The translations under genes were made by a program, and so were the position numbers. From Phlebotomus papatasi (taxonomy: Eukaryota > Arthropoda > Insecta > Diptera > Psychodidae), in NCBI RefSeq assembly GCF_024763615.1, contig NC_077222.1, positions 79,360,001-79,424,000 on the forward strand: a DNA stretch of 64,000 nt, given 5' to 3'. This document shows, piece by piece, positions 1 to 11,749 of the stretch (position 1 is its first letter; each line of letters opens with the position of its first letter). The notes beneath the pieces were generated by a model that ran no database searches, was not told the DNA's origin, and saw nothing but the letters and a program-made list of their open reading frames with translations.

Positions 1-1104
1 TCGGTTACTGTTCAAAATTGGGTGGTTTCTCCACTGAGATACGGGATGGATCAATGCGATGAGGTAAACGGTGCGGTGAAGACAATTTTCAGTAAATTTA
101 CTGCACACAAAGAGTGGATGCTAAAAAAAAGACAATTCTTTGCAAGAATTGCAACTTAACGGTCTTAAAATGAAGTCCCACGATAATGGTAATATGATTA
201 TGCAATTTGGTGGATAGAGTACGTACCATGGGCACTCTTGCCATTTCATCAAGTAGAGCGGAACATCTTCTGCTAACTGCAAAAGGTATCATTATTTAAA
301 CTTAAAGCTTCACCCTGGCACAGAGCTTTCTCATTATTTGTCTCAATTAAGCTTCGCGCCACTGATAAAAGTTCCACCCTTGAATATAATAGCACGATGG
401 AAGATTCTCTAAAATGAACTTTAATGTGGTAGTAACGACGTGTAAAAAGTGCGTTCAACCTTTGCTGGCGACGTGGTTATACTCACACAGTTCTGAAGAG
501 AGACGAAGAGGGTTGTGTGTCTCCCTGATAAGCGGATAGAGATGTTTCCACCAACTTTATGTGCAAGTGAACGTGTTAGAACTAATCTGTTTAATGTGCG
601 TCAAACACATCCCCATCTCTTTTGCAAGAGCAAAACCTTTTTTTTTCTTTCTGTGGTAGCATAAAACCACATAAAATCAAGAAAGACGGAAGGTGGACAG
701 AAGATTACATTCGGAGATTAATAATTATACTTATCAATATTTGCCTAAGAACTCACTCATACACGAAAAGTGGCTCAGAAATTGGTTTAACACATGAATT
801 CAGAGGGTGGCAAAAAGGGTCAAATCCCACATGGGAGATAGCAAAATTTATATCCATCCCCCATACATCTTTGATTGCCTTTTGAGATGAAGGTTTGGAA
901 GAGCTTTTCTGAGATGAACTCACAGGTCATGTAATTGGGAAATATATTGATGATTCTTGAACTGGAATAATAGATTAAATAAAAAAAATATAAAGGAAAA
1001 CATTTGGCCAAATAACAAAATAAATTGGAATAGACCTAAATTATACGCATACGAAAGCTTGCTCAGAGGTTCTCCAATAGAGTTGAATGCTCACTTAAAG
1101 CACA
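1..1104. other. Intergenic DNA, nothing recognised
   Basis: I find no convincing exon, RNA gene or repeat end in this AT-rich stretch. The open frames present are short and resemble no family I know. Confidence 0.5.
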
Positions 1105-1293
1105 TAGGGGAAAGTGCTCTCCCTTCGAACGTCCGTGCCTTTGAATAATGTGAATTTCTTTTGTTTTTTGAATTATCAATGATTGATGATAAGCCAATTA
1201 ATATTATTTAATAGAAATGTGTCTTAGAAAAACTTAAAGAAAATTCACATTATTCGAAGGCATGTACGCTTGAAGAGATAGTACTTTTCCCTA
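1105..1293. mobile_element. MITE, TAGGGGA superfamily, family F1
   Basis: The left end TAGGGGAAAGTGCTCTC is mirrored on the right by a segment ending ACTTTTCCCTA. The arms (GAATAATGTGAATTTC on the left, its complement on the right) pair over about 55 bp around an unpaired centre. A second copy with the same arms is at 43768-43985. The outermost TA on each side is probably the target duplication. It has no coding capacity. Confidence 0.8.
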
Positions 1294-1501
1294 ACTTTCT
1301 TCTTGTTTTGATAATAATAAAATCTTGATTCTATAGTTCGATAAACTACCTTTTGATATGTGAAATCAAGCAACAATGGGACAAGCATATCTGTATCGTC
1401 GTCGTGAGAGGTTACAAAGGAATAAATCAACACCCAGCTTATAATTCGTGCTTAAATTTCCGCCCAGTCCAATTAACAAAACATTTCTAATTCGAAAATA
1501 T

Positions 1502-1890
1502 GGGCGGAATGATAACTCTTCGATACTATCGACTCGATAGTATCGCTAAATCCATATTGTTAAATTAAGTGAATGTTGACTTCTTACGCATTGTTGGAGC
1601 ACTTAATGTGACATTATTAAAAGAATGCGACTATTCGTATTTATTTTAACTTCGTCTAAATTTTTCAGAATCAACAGTCGATACTATCGAAAATAAGTTA
1701 TCATGTCACCCAAGGAGTGACATTATAATTCATGTCACTAATTCATGATTTATCAACTACAACATTCTTTTAAGAATATCACAATAAATGGTCCAACGAT
1801 GCGTAAATAGACGTCTATTACTTAATCTAAGAGATATAGATTTATTGCTGCTATCGATTCGATAGTATCGAAAAGTTATCATTCCACCCC
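1502..1890. mobile_element. Palindromic MITE with GGGCGGAATGATAACT ends
   Basis: The left end GGGCGGAATGATAACT runs into the nested palindrome CGATACTATCGACTCGATAG. The right end is the inverse, AGTTATCATTCCACCCC. A third partial copy of the terminal motif sits inside at about 1675-1715. The CGATACTATCG word is itself a palindrome, so the ends are repeats of a palindromic unit. Superfamily not assigned. Confidence 0.7.
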
Positions 1891-2654
1891 AGATTTCTTT
1901 AATATTTTGCTTGCACAGGAGAAAACACTATTGTGAAAATCATTAGCCTTCACTGAAGTGTGACTCCATAGTAGCGTAAATGTCCAGTATCCTAAATATT
2001 ATGATGCATGCAATAGTGTAAGATTAGCAAAGAAATATAGGGGATGGTCTTCCAGCTTTGTAAAAGTTGATTTTTTCGAAGTTACTAAATGAATTTCATT
2101 CATGGTCATATATTCTAATAGCTAGCCCTATATCTCACATTTCCTGACAAACTTGTAAGCCTAGACCCTTTTTTCTGGGTTTAAAAAGCAAAAATAAAAA
2201 ATTGGCCTAAAATCGTAATTCTGATGTAGAATGTTTTATGCATTTTTCCACACTTCAAGTTCCTTTTCTCGGGCTTATTAGGGTTAATATTTACCGTGAA
2301 AATCTTCTGTTCGAAGGGGGTTGTTTTTGTAGGTGGAGGAAAAATTAAAAAAAAATACCACCTTTGCAGCTCAGGAAAATTGAATTTTGCAGCTTTGTAA
2401 AAACTTTTGTCAAAATTACTGACCACCGATTTTGAAAATTGCTCACTGTTTTGGCTCAGATTGTGCATGCCGTTCTGGATCTTTGACCAACCCAGAGATT
2501 CCATAGAATAAATTCACAAGAAATTTGGGATATTGAACAATTTTCACGACAATCTCGAAGGAAAACACGCACTTCCCCATCAAAATGAGACTTCATCAGA
2601 TGTTTTTGTTTCGCTTCTGTTAAATCAAACATTAAGCCTAAATCTGCTTATGAT
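1891..2654. other. Intergenic DNA, nothing recognised
   Basis: No gene or repeat end recognised. A 107-codon minus-strand frame at 2181-2504 has no family resemblance and is probably chance. Confidence 0.4.
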
Positions 2655-3063
2655 GCGGTGCGTTTTGAACATTTTTAATCCAATTTGCTTTGTTTTTAAG
2701 CGGAATTTTCCGCATTTTACTTTAAATTGGTCGCTGGTCATTTTCAGAATGAGTGATGTTCGAAAGATGATCTGTAAGATAGATTAAAGGTGTTAGAGAA
2801 AATTCGAGGATTACAATAGGTGTGATTAGTACTTTCTGATTTGTGAAGTGATGAAACTAGACTGCTTATGGTGTAATTCTTTAATTGCCACTTCGGTGTA
2901 TTTTGATTATTTTTCATTAAATTTTCCTTGTTTTAAAGTGGAACTTCCCACATTTCACTTTAGATTAGTGGCTGGTCATTTTCGAAATCAGTTATGTCCG
3001 AAATAGGTTCTGTAAGACCAATTGGAGATGTTTAGAGATTATCCGAGGATTACAATAGGTGTG
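2655..3063. repeat. Diverged tandem duplication, unit about 238 bp
   Basis: Two diverged copies lie head to tail, at about 2655-2824 and 2892-3063. Shared words include GCTGGTCATTTTC, TCTGTAAGA and GAGGATTACAATAGGTGTG. No coding frame is conserved between copies. Confidence 0.65.
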
Positions 3064-3660
3064 TCAGAATGCAGGAAAAATGGTTTTCCAAGTGTCAAAA
3101 AACATGTTTTTAAAAAATAGCATAAAATTGTTTTTTTAATGCGTGATACCTCCTACAAACGGTGAAAACAAGTAGATGAAAGTTCCAGCTAGGCAGTGAT
3201 GCGCAAATTTTTGTGTCCAGTGTAATGTTTCCGGAGAAAAGGAGGCCTACATAGGTGGGCAAAATGTTGTACGAAGCTGAGCAAACCAGAGAAGCTTCTT
3301 AAAAATCGCCACTAAAATTTCATTTTCCTGTAGTGGAAAACACAAGGATTTCTAGGAATTTTATGAGGCGGAATTATGAACCTATACACACAGAGAAATT
3401 TTAGTGGCATAACAACTCCAAATGGTTTTGTCGGACACACCAACCTCAACCCCAAAATCAACTAACCCCAATTCGGTGTTCAGAATACACCAAGTGGTGC
3501 CACAAAGTAACTAACACCGGCTTTGGATTTCTGATTACACCAATTTTACACCAATTATTAACACCAAATTTAGCGTTGTTGGAACACCATTGTGGATTTT
3601 GTATCACACCATCTCAAGAAAATATAGGTGTTCCTTTTACATCAATAAGTGAAAAATGTC

Positions 3661-3785
3661 TACAGATTTGCAACTAAAACTAAATGATCAAAGGATTTAG
3701 AATTAGGGCATTGGCATTCATTGGATGGGACTTGAAATTAAATTCCTGGGTGTTTCTATTTAAGAATTTTCCATTTTTCTGTGTG
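3661..3785 (+). repeat. Direct repeat, left copy, inside E1
   Basis: Begins TACAGATTTGCAACTAAAAC and ends CATTTTTCTGTGTG. It is nearly identical to 4044-4167, about 383 bp downstream. The two copies bracket a tRNA-like sequence. Confidence 0.85.
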
Positions 3786-3892
3786 ATTTTTATTAATTTT
3801 TGACCATTTTTTGATGGCTTGGGGCCCTCCCTGGATGATATTCTCTGTATTTCAAAGCCATTTGGTGCGTGAAAATCTTTTTCCAACATTTA

Positions 3893-3967
3893 AGCCTGCG
3901 CCGAGATTTGAACACGCGACCTTTGTGATGACAGTCGAGCATCTTCCAGCTGCGCCACGAACTCCTA
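3893..3967 (-). other. tRNA-related sequence (pol III A and B boxes)
   Basis: The minus strand has an A-box-like TGGCGCAGCTGG (3947-3958) and a B-box-like GTGTTCAAATCTC (3903-3915) at tRNA-like spacing. I cannot fold a clean acceptor stem, so this is more likely a tRNA-derived repeat than a working tRNA gene. It shares words (CGTGGCGCA, CTGG, TCGACT, AATCTCGGC) with the tRNA-like segment in E5 at 56926-57008. Confidence 0.5.
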
Positions 3968-4043
3968 TAATGTATTCAAAGCATATCGGGAACCCTTGCA
4001 TCGGCACACACGATATTCCAAAATTAGAGATTACAATTAGAAT

Positions 4044-4167
4044 TACAGATTTGCAACTAAAACTAAATGATCAAGGATTTAGAATTAGGGCATTGGCATT
4101 CATTGGATGGGATTTGAAATTAAATTCCTGGGTGTTTCTGTTTAAGAATTTTTCATTTTTCTGTGTG
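4044..4167 (+). repeat. Direct repeat, right copy, inside E1
   Basis: Second copy of the 125-bp repeat at 3661-3785, differing by a few substitutions and one missing A near its start. Confidence 0.85.
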
Positions 4168-4565
4168 TGTGGTCGATGGTGAGCGACGAACACCGTTTGG
4201 CGTTGCAACAGCACTGTTTAGAAAATTGATGGTGTTACTTTTGCACCATTTCAGAGATTTCTGTGGCGGAGTTAATACAACACCGCCAAAGCATTTCATA
4301 GAACACCATTGATTCAAAACTAGGTGTTAATTTGGTGTGAATGCTACTACGTTTGGTGTTCAAGCAACACCAACACCAAATTCAACCCCAAATTCAACAC
4401 CGCTTTCTCAAAATCACTTCTCTGTGTGTAATAAGTAAGAGTTTTTTTTTGACATAGTGATATAATTGATTTGGTTTGTGTGGCATTCAGTAAAAAATGA
4501 TAAATCTTTGACATCATTTTCTATACGAAGCTGCACAATAATCCCCTATATTATTCATTTAATAG

Positions 4566-4784
4566 TAGGGGAAAGTGCCCATGCTTGATACCATTGGAAG
4601 CTTCGTAATGACTAAATTTTCTATGTTTCATAATATATATGACTCATCCCAACCATATTTTAAAAACTATGGGAAAGTGGCCAGTTTTTAAAATATATTG
4701 CAGAATCATGTTTATTGAAAAACATAGGAAAAATTTAATCATTACGAAGCTTCCAATGCTATCAAGCATGGGCACTTTCCCCTA
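4566..4784. mobile_element. MITE, TAGGGGA superfamily, family F2
   Basis: Left end TAGGGGAAAGTGCCCATG, right end its inverse CATGGGCACTTTCCCCTA. The arms (GAAGCTTCGTAATGA and its complement) pair for about 60 bp or more. A diverged copy is at 15655-15857. TA at both ends is the likely target duplication. Confidence 0.85.
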
Positions 4785-6101
4785 CTTTTGTCGGAATTAT
4801 GTTAAAGAATACAATGGTTTGAAGTTTCAACAGTTCTGGTCTAATTGAGTTTACACTATTGGAATTGCACTGTAAATTAAATAAAAAAGGTTTTCAATAG
4901 TATATTCGTATACTGTATGTTAGAATGCACAAGTATTTTTAATAATATAGAACTTTATTACCTAATTATCAATAAATTTACCACCTAATTTTGTAATCTA
5001 AATTTAAGTTTTTACTTCACATTATGCCGAAATCTTGTTTTTCATTAGAACGAGTTCTTATCTCGGAAAACTACCGAACATTCATTTTATCTATTGAAAA
5101 TTCATGACATAATTCAAATTGGATGGCATCACATAACCCATTTTAGTGGAAGACTTTACTTCTATAATTGTTATAAATTACAAGCGGAGGCTAATATCCT
5201 ATTCGCTATTTTCAGTGAATAGATTGGTAAAACCACTAATATTTTATCCCCTCAAAATCTCCTTTAACCCCGTGTAAAAGCATGGTATGAGTTCTTGTTA
5301 GAGAAAGCCTAGACAAGCAATATATGTGAAATATTCAATAGTATGTGCGCTCTTTAGAATGAAACCCACAAACTTTAATCATAACTTTCGCATGAGAGAG
5401 AAATTCTCAAACACACCACACAATCATCAAATCCGACCATTTATTTGAATTTTATCTCTATCACAAATTCACGATTTACATTATTTCATCGATTGGATGA
5501 AATTGTAGTGATTACGGTTTGAAATTCTAGCGAATTGGTAAATTTTCAGGCAAATTGGTATACAAATACTTCAGGGATTGACATCTATTCAAAGCAATAT
5601 GCATTTATGAATTTAGAATTTCAGTGTTCCAATGTTACAATGTACACATATAGTTAGGAATCTATAAAAATATTATATCTTTTTTGACATATTCTTGTTA
5701 TGTGTGTTGCTTATGACTTTTTTAATTTTTGCATTAGAACTCGTTATCATTTTTTTCTGTATTTTCTATTAAAATGGACGAGAGGAACAATACTTTTTTT
5801 GATGAACCGCAGTAGATAAACACAAAAGGCAAGGTTCAAGAGAGGAATGCACAGGAAGTAAATGATTATACTATTATTAATAAATTAATCTTAAGCTCTC
5901 TAATACTTTTTTATACCACAAAAACGATAAACGTTTAAATTCATACACTTGAAGAAGACCCGGAGCAGGTTCAAAGCTTTGGAGAACCTTCTGAGCAATT
6001 ATGGCTTAAAGTTTCATATATCGAACAGCCGTGTCGATGCGGAGATTTCCTCCGATAATTGTTTTGCAATTCGACGGAAATCTTCCCAACAATTCAACTC
6101 C
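4785..6101. other. Intergenic DNA, nothing recognised
   Basis: AT-rich, with no recognisable exon or repeat end. A frame at 5949-6218 lacks an ATG start and runs into a MITE. Confidence 0.45.
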
Positions 6102-6208
6102 TTAAGGACAAATTGGACACCGGTGTCTCAAAATCGAAAACATTCTTTTTTTTTTAATATAAAAGTCATCCTGTCCTCTAAACACATATGTGTTCCACTC
6201 GTCCTTAA
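6102..6208. mobile_element. Small TTAA-flanked MITE (piggyBac-like)
   Basis: Left end TTAAGGACAAATTGGACACC, right end inverse GTGTTCCACTCGTCCTTAA. TTAA bounds both sides, as piggyBac-superfamily targets do. The end word GGAC...GACACCGGTGTC recurs in the larger MITE at 25436-25951. Confidence 0.6.
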
Positions 6209-6347
6209 TAGGTTTTAAAGTAGATAACACTGTTGAAAATACTATTCTATTCAATTCTACTATTCTGTTCTAGCTCTGTTCTAGTTTTATTGAAATCATG
6301 ACAGTTGTAATTCTCACAGAAGAATTGACTTATACAATACAACAAAG

Positions 6348-6353
6348 TTTATT
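6348..6353 (-). promoter_or_regulatory. Candidate poly(A) signal of the P450 gene
   Basis: AATAAA on the minus strand about 400 nt downstream of the P450 stop codon. It is the first canonical hexamer I found downstream; earlier variants such as CATAAA could be used instead. Confidence 0.3.
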
Positions 6354-6751
6354 TTGAAACATGATGCAAATGTTTTGGAACACGAAATATAAAGACACAC
6401 ATTGATATTGGTAGTATTATTATGTATTTCAGCCAAAATACAGCCAAAATAAATGTATACAAGGGTCACACATTACCGCTACTAAATACTCATACAAATT
6501 GGATTGGTATTTCAAGCACATAAATTTCCATCAGCTGTATTAGACAAAATTTGGGCAGATAATGATTGTCATCAACTCTGTTTTCCTTACGTTTTCTTAA
6601 GTTCTCTCCGCTAGAAATGTATAAAGTAACCAACTTATACTTGACAAAAATTCAGAAATATAAATTTATGTGATTTCGTAATTGTATATCTTTTGTTGAT
6701 AAGGTTAAAAGGAAAGCGTGATTACATCATTGTGATCTTTACAAACGTATC

Positions 6752-8319
6752 TTAAACGGTTTCCAATTTCAACCACATTCCTCCTTTTGGTGACATTACG
6801 TTCTTAGTAGGATCGTAAACCATGGGAATTGGAGTTTTAGGACAAGTCTTTACCCTGTATTTAGATAGAAGGCTTGCCAAGCCAACTCTAGTTTGCATCA
6901 TGCCGAATCTCATTCCTACACATATCCTAGGACCTTCTCCGAATGGAAGCCAAGCAAAAGGATGTCGTTGCTTGATGTTCTCGTCGGTGAATCTTTCAGG
7001 ATCAAATTTTTCTGGATCTGGATAGATTTCGGGATCGCGATGTATGGCAAAGACAGATATAGATACAAAAGTCCCTTTTTCAATCACGTAGTTAGTATCA
7101 GGTACGGAATAGTCTTGACTGCAAGTTCTTATAAGGCTTTCAGCTATGGGATGTTTTCTCAGTGTCTCTGAAATAAAACAATTTTGTGATTATCAATTGA
7201 AAACTTATTGCAAAACTTCAACTCACCTTTTATAATTTGATCAATATACTTAAGTTCCATACAAGCTTCGTAAGTATATTCCCCATTGTATTTTTCTAGT
7301 ACTTTGTTCACCTCTTCTCTGGCTCGATCCTGAATATCCTGATGTTGTGCCAATTCATAGAGTGCAAATGTCATAGTAGATGAAGATGTTTCATATCCTC
7401 CAATGAAGAATATAAAACTTTGAGCCGCAAGTTCTTCAAAGGTCATTTTCCCTAAATCCGTATCGTCGTCATCAAGTTTTCCCTTGTTCATGATTTGCAT
7501 TAAGAGTGATAGAAAATCATTTCGTTTTATATTATTCTTCTGTCTGTATTCAGTAGTCTCCCTGAGGAGTCTCATGAAGAACTCAGAAACTTCAGGTTTA
7601 TTGAATTTCATCCTCAATGTTCGACCAAGATCAGGGAACATGGCCAAAAAGAACATACGAAGAAACTCAAATGGTGTAAATTCAAAAACTTTCTTCCCAA
7701 TTCTTCGGAATTCCGTATCAGGTTCTTTCAAACTGTTGCATTCAATTCCAAAAGCACAATTTCCTATAATATCTGTGGTGAATCGAGACAAAATATCTTT
7801 AATTTCAATCTCTTGATTATTTTTGGCCATTGGCTCCAAATAGTTCTGGAATTCCTTTGCAACTGCGATAATTGTGTTGTGCATCATCTTCATTTTTCCC
7901 GAGGTGAATGTAGGGCTCAGTTTGTTCCTCAAATTTTTCCATCTCTGTCCAGTTAGTGAAAACAGGTGACCAGAGAGAGGGTCATCTCTTTCATTAATAT
8001 AAACTCCACGATCATGGAAATACTGGAAATCCTTCACAAAAATATGCCTTAAAAAATCCAAATCAGTTGGAAGAACAACTGGTCGAACGAAGAAATGCAC
8101 ACCGCCAAAAGGTCCTTTGCCTTTGAGTTCCTTATAAGCGTCTGAGAAGATTTGAGATGGATGTCGATCGCTTCCCATACCCTTCAATATTCCAAATGGA
8201 AATTTGGGTTTGACATACGGAACACCTCTATCTTCCCAGTACCTATATTTATTTTTCACGTAAAAATAACCTGACACTATTACGCTCACAATAGTCACAA
8301 AAATTAAATTAAGAATCAT
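6752..8319 (-). CDS. CYP6: CYP6-type cytochrome P450, complete, two exons
   Basis: This gene encodes a microsomal haem monooxygenase of 502 aa, the usual CYP6 length. Family members oxidise plant toxins, insecticides and other lipophilic substrates; the substrate here is unknown. Exon 1 is 8319-7227 and exon 2 is 7167-6752. The 59-bp intron has GT (7226-7225) and AG (7169-7168) ends and is phase 1, just before the K-helix, a usual intron site in dipteran CYP6 genes. Visible in order: an N-terminal membrane anchor (residues 2-20), a proline-rich hinge (34-43), the C-helix W127xxxR131, the I-helix GGYETS (307-312), K-helix ETLR (365-368, spanning the splice), PERF (421-424) and the haem loop FGEGPRICVG with Cys447. 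No frameshift or missing key residue is seen. The ATG at 8319 starts the anchor directly. A broken relative of the 3' end is at 11750-12250, so the locus once held more than one copy. The CYP6 assignment is by motif and overall resemblance, not by alignment. Confidence 0.95.
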
Positions 8320-8423
8320 TTTTAAACGTTTTGAGTATGTTTTTTATTTATTTATTTTTCTTCGCAGCACTTTTTGGTTTCACGGTCACTGGCAGAATAA
8401 TTTAGAAATTATGAGATGTTCAA

Positions 8424-8429
8424 TTTATA
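8424..8429 (-). promoter_or_regulatory. Candidate TATA box of the P450 gene
   Basis: TATAAA on the minus strand about 105 nt upstream of the P450 ATG. A CCAGTG initiator-like motif is 39 nt downstream, slightly further than the ideal 30 nt, so the call is tentative. Confidence 0.35.
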
Positions 8430-8995
8430 CTGATATAGTAACGACTGTTGTATTTGTGTGCGTAGGATTTTTATTTACGTTCTTCAAATACAACATAGAT
8501 AAATATACTACAAGTAAAAAGTAATTGAATTTGTGTACGTGTCATGATGTATATGTGCTGATTTCTTTTCTAATGATTTCATTTCTAAGATATCAAGGGT
8601 TACATAGACGTACACTAAAGAAAGTTGGCAAATGTGTTGTTAGGTAATTTTCTTTGATCCAGTAATATTCAAGATTTTCACAAAAAATTACCTTAAATCG
8701 TTTTTTTTTTCTTATATTGATTCAATATTCAAAACATAATGTTTGGCATTATTTTATATTTCCAAAATATTGCAAGAGGAATTCATTACATAAATAGTCC
8801 TACAACAAAAATTGTTGTAGAAACTGAAATAGTAGTGTATATCGTGCAGATATACCTAAAATAGTTTTGACTTGATATTTTAAGTTTAATTACAGCCCAT
8901 ATTTCCAATACAAAATATTAAGGAGCGCTAATTGAAAAACTTGGTAAATTCTGTGACCTTTCCGAACATTACAGCTTTGAAAAACCAACTCGAAG
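8430..8995. other. Intergenic DNA upstream of the P450
   Basis: This presumably contains P450 regulatory DNA. I recognise no specific binding site or repeat. Confidence 0.35.
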
Positions 8996-10764
8996 TAGGG
9001 AGACTGGGGCAAAAAGTCACAAAACGGATATTTTATTATTTTACAAGCTACCCGAGCACCTCCAAAATTTCTAATTAGCACAGTTTTATAGGAAATTTAC
9101 CGCTATACAACTCTGTGAAAGTCATTTTCCTCTATTTTGTAAGAAAATATATTATATTTGTCGAGCCGTTTTCTAAAAGGTAATTTTGTGATCATTGTCA
9201 AAAATGCTGGGGCAAATAGTATCAGGCATAAGATACTATCATATTTTGATTCGCTTCATTAGGGGATTCCGTAAATTTAAGTAAAATACCGAGATTACAT
9301 ATTTTCATAGTTTGATCAATGCAAACAACAAGCGGCGACACATAGCATTAACGTTTCTTTTCACCGTGGGACATCAAAAATTGTTTCGGTTTTTGTTACT
9401 TTTTGCTCAATAGTTTTTGTTACTTTTTACCCCAAGTGGCCATTTTTAATAAAAGGATTTCTGGAGAAAAGAACTTTTGTGAAATTCTAAAATAGATAGC
9501 GGATGTGTATTCAAAAAATCCAAATTATTTAGAAAATATTCACCACTGCATCAATTTTGGAAAATAAGTAGGTAATAGGGGAAAGTCGTCTGCCTTTAAA
9601 TGCAGCAGCCTTCAAATGTTGCGATTTTTTCGTTGTTCTCAAAAGCATAAATTATATTCTATTAACTATTAGGTAGCTATCCATCATCCTTACAAATCAT
9701 CAAAAAATGGAGAGCCTAGCTCCTATTTCCTAGATGCTAGAACAAAAAAAAATGAAAATGAGCTCTAAACTGTAATTTTGATGTTCCACAAATCATGTGA
9801 TTTTTCATAGTAAAAAATCAGTTTACAAATAAATCTTCCATTGTGACACATAGAAGGTTAATCAGGCTTAATATTTCTGTTAATACATTTTGGTTCAGAT
9901 GACACAATTTTTGTGGGTGGCAAAAATTTGCAAATATCACCCTGCAGCAGCCTTTAAATGGTAATGTCGTGTGCCTTTAAATCCCATTTTTCCATACATC
10001 AAAACATGTGAAATCGAACTCCTATTTTTCTCTGACGAACGTCATAAAAATACTTATAACCTGCTATCTTGCTCCGGCCGGGATGTTTCAAGTTGACAAT
10101 TTTCAACTTCAATGGCTTTTTCTTCCAAATTTTCATGTGCAAAACAGTGCTTCAGAAAAATGTGAAGAAAAGTTATTGTTTAATGTCTTTTGACTGCAGT
10201 GATGATTTTAGTGAGTGCGTTAGGCTTCAATCTAATCATTTATAGCCCATTTAGTTTTATTTATTCAATATTCTCAGTGAAAAAAAAAACATTTAAAGGC
10301 AGCTGCCTCGCGTTTAAAGGCAGACTATGCCAGCTGCCTTCATACAAATCGACATCACTTTTTTAATTTCCTCAGAAGGAAAAACTGAGGATTTGCGAGT
10401 GCTATGAGGTAATCATATACGCCGAATGAACAAGAGAATTTTTTGGTGTAGTAGAAAATAAAATCCATTTTGTGGATTCTTCAGAAAAAAGTCTTAAATT
10501 TGGAACTCCATTTTTCGTTTGAAGGCAGACGACTTTCCCCTAATTGATATTTTCTGCACGGAAAATATTTCAAAAATAGGGCAAAAAATCTCGATATTTT
10601 TTATTTTCGAAATTCCTTGTTCAAATTCTAACAAACTTACGACATTGAAGAATACCTATGGAGGCTATCTGGTGGAAAAAATTTTAAGCCGCTATCTTAT
10701 TTATCTTGGAAGATATTGAATTTTAATATTTTCAATTTGTGACTTTTTGCCCCAGTCTCCCCTA
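8996..10764. mobile_element. MITE, TAGGGGA superfamily, family F3, interrupted
   Basis: Left end TAGGGAGACTGGGGCAAAAA, right end its inverse TTTTTGCCCCAGTCTCCCCTA. The arms continue (GTCACAAA and its complement). About 800 bp of F3 sequence is split by a complete F4 MITE at 9576-10542. A second F3 copy is at 47776-48361. No transposase is present. Confidence 0.8.
9576..10542. mobile_element. MITE, TAGGGGA superfamily, family F4, nested in F3
   Basis: Left end TAGGGGAAAGTCGTCTGCC, right end inverse GGCAGACGACTTTCCCCTA. The interior repeats the word GCCTTTAAATG / GGCAGCTGCC several times in both orientations. It inserted inside F3, so it is younger than that F3 copy. Confidence 0.85.
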
Positions 10765-11749
10765 CTCTAAAATAAAAACAGGTAGAAAATTCGTTAGAAA
10801 GAAATCCATATTTCGGTTGTTGTATTGACTGTTTAGTTTTCCTTAACCCGAATTATAGTTGATCAAACTTGACCGGACTATATCAGTTCTTTTTGATTCT
10901 GTTTTGAACCCTATACCTTAATTGGATATGCACCTTTCATTGATCGATTTTTTGGTGTGAAATTCCGGATTCCAGTAAAACCAGTTTACAAAGTTTGGAC
11001 AATATAGCAATCAATAAGTATGGAATTATAGAATATTAATGAAGATTATTTAGGTGATTTTTGTCATGGATAAACAGGGTTGTCTAAACTCTAAATTAGT
11101 TTGTCCGGGATTTCACGTTGTTCAGAATTCAAAATGTTACACCTTTACTGATTTTTTCTGTATATCTTCTGCATTTAAACTTTTTAAAAGATGAACAATC
11201 GAGCACTCATGTTTCGTGATTATGGTAGGTCTTCAATTGATTTTATTTGCAATCCAAATAAATCTTGTGAGAAATTCCACGGATTTTAAAGATTCTGGCA
11301 GAAAGAATGTATCGATATTCTCAACTTCGATTTAATGATGAGTCAATTTTGTTTATTTTGTTCCTCAATCTCTTTTTATCGATACAATTTTTGTTGGAGA
11401 AAAAAAACTTAAATTCACAATCGACTTTAAAGAAAGTCCTAGTTACCAGCAATACGGTGCTTAAATGAACCTCAAAAAGGTTACATTTTTTACAGTCATA
11501 CAGAACCATAAACTTTTATTTTGAAACGTTAACTTGGAAACGTTTTCTAGCGTTCGCTTTGTTTTGGTAACAGTGCTGTATCTTTAATTTTTATACAAAA
11601 ACAGATAAGTAATATTAATACACCATTGCTAATGAGAGTTCAGACTGAATCGTCAAAAAATCCACCGACTCTGATTAATCTGTATTAGTTGTGTAGCATA
11701 TAAAATTTGGTCTTTATGTATATTCTCAAAGCTATATTTTGCTGAATTT
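10765..11749. other. Intergenic DNA, nothing recognised
   Basis: No exon, RNA gene or repeat end found. Confidence 0.4.

Larger units (their letters stand above)
3387..4438. mobile_element. Foldback-like element E1 (CACACAGAGAA ends, TA flanks)
   Basis: The element starts CACACAGAGAAATT and ends in the inverse TTCTCTGTGTG, with TA on both sides. Both flanking parts are filled with degenerate AACACCAA / TTGGTGTT words in mixed orientation, so the element can fold back on itself. The middle contains a 125-bp direct repeat (3661-3785 and 4044-4167) enclosing a tRNA-like segment on the minus strand. No transposase is seen, so it is non-autonomous. Its end type matches E2-E6. Confidence 0.7.

Noticed and set aside
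3661..4167. The 125-bp direct repeats as LTRs
   Set aside because: They lack TG...CA ends, no primer site or polypurine tract is visible, and no target duplication is seen outside them.
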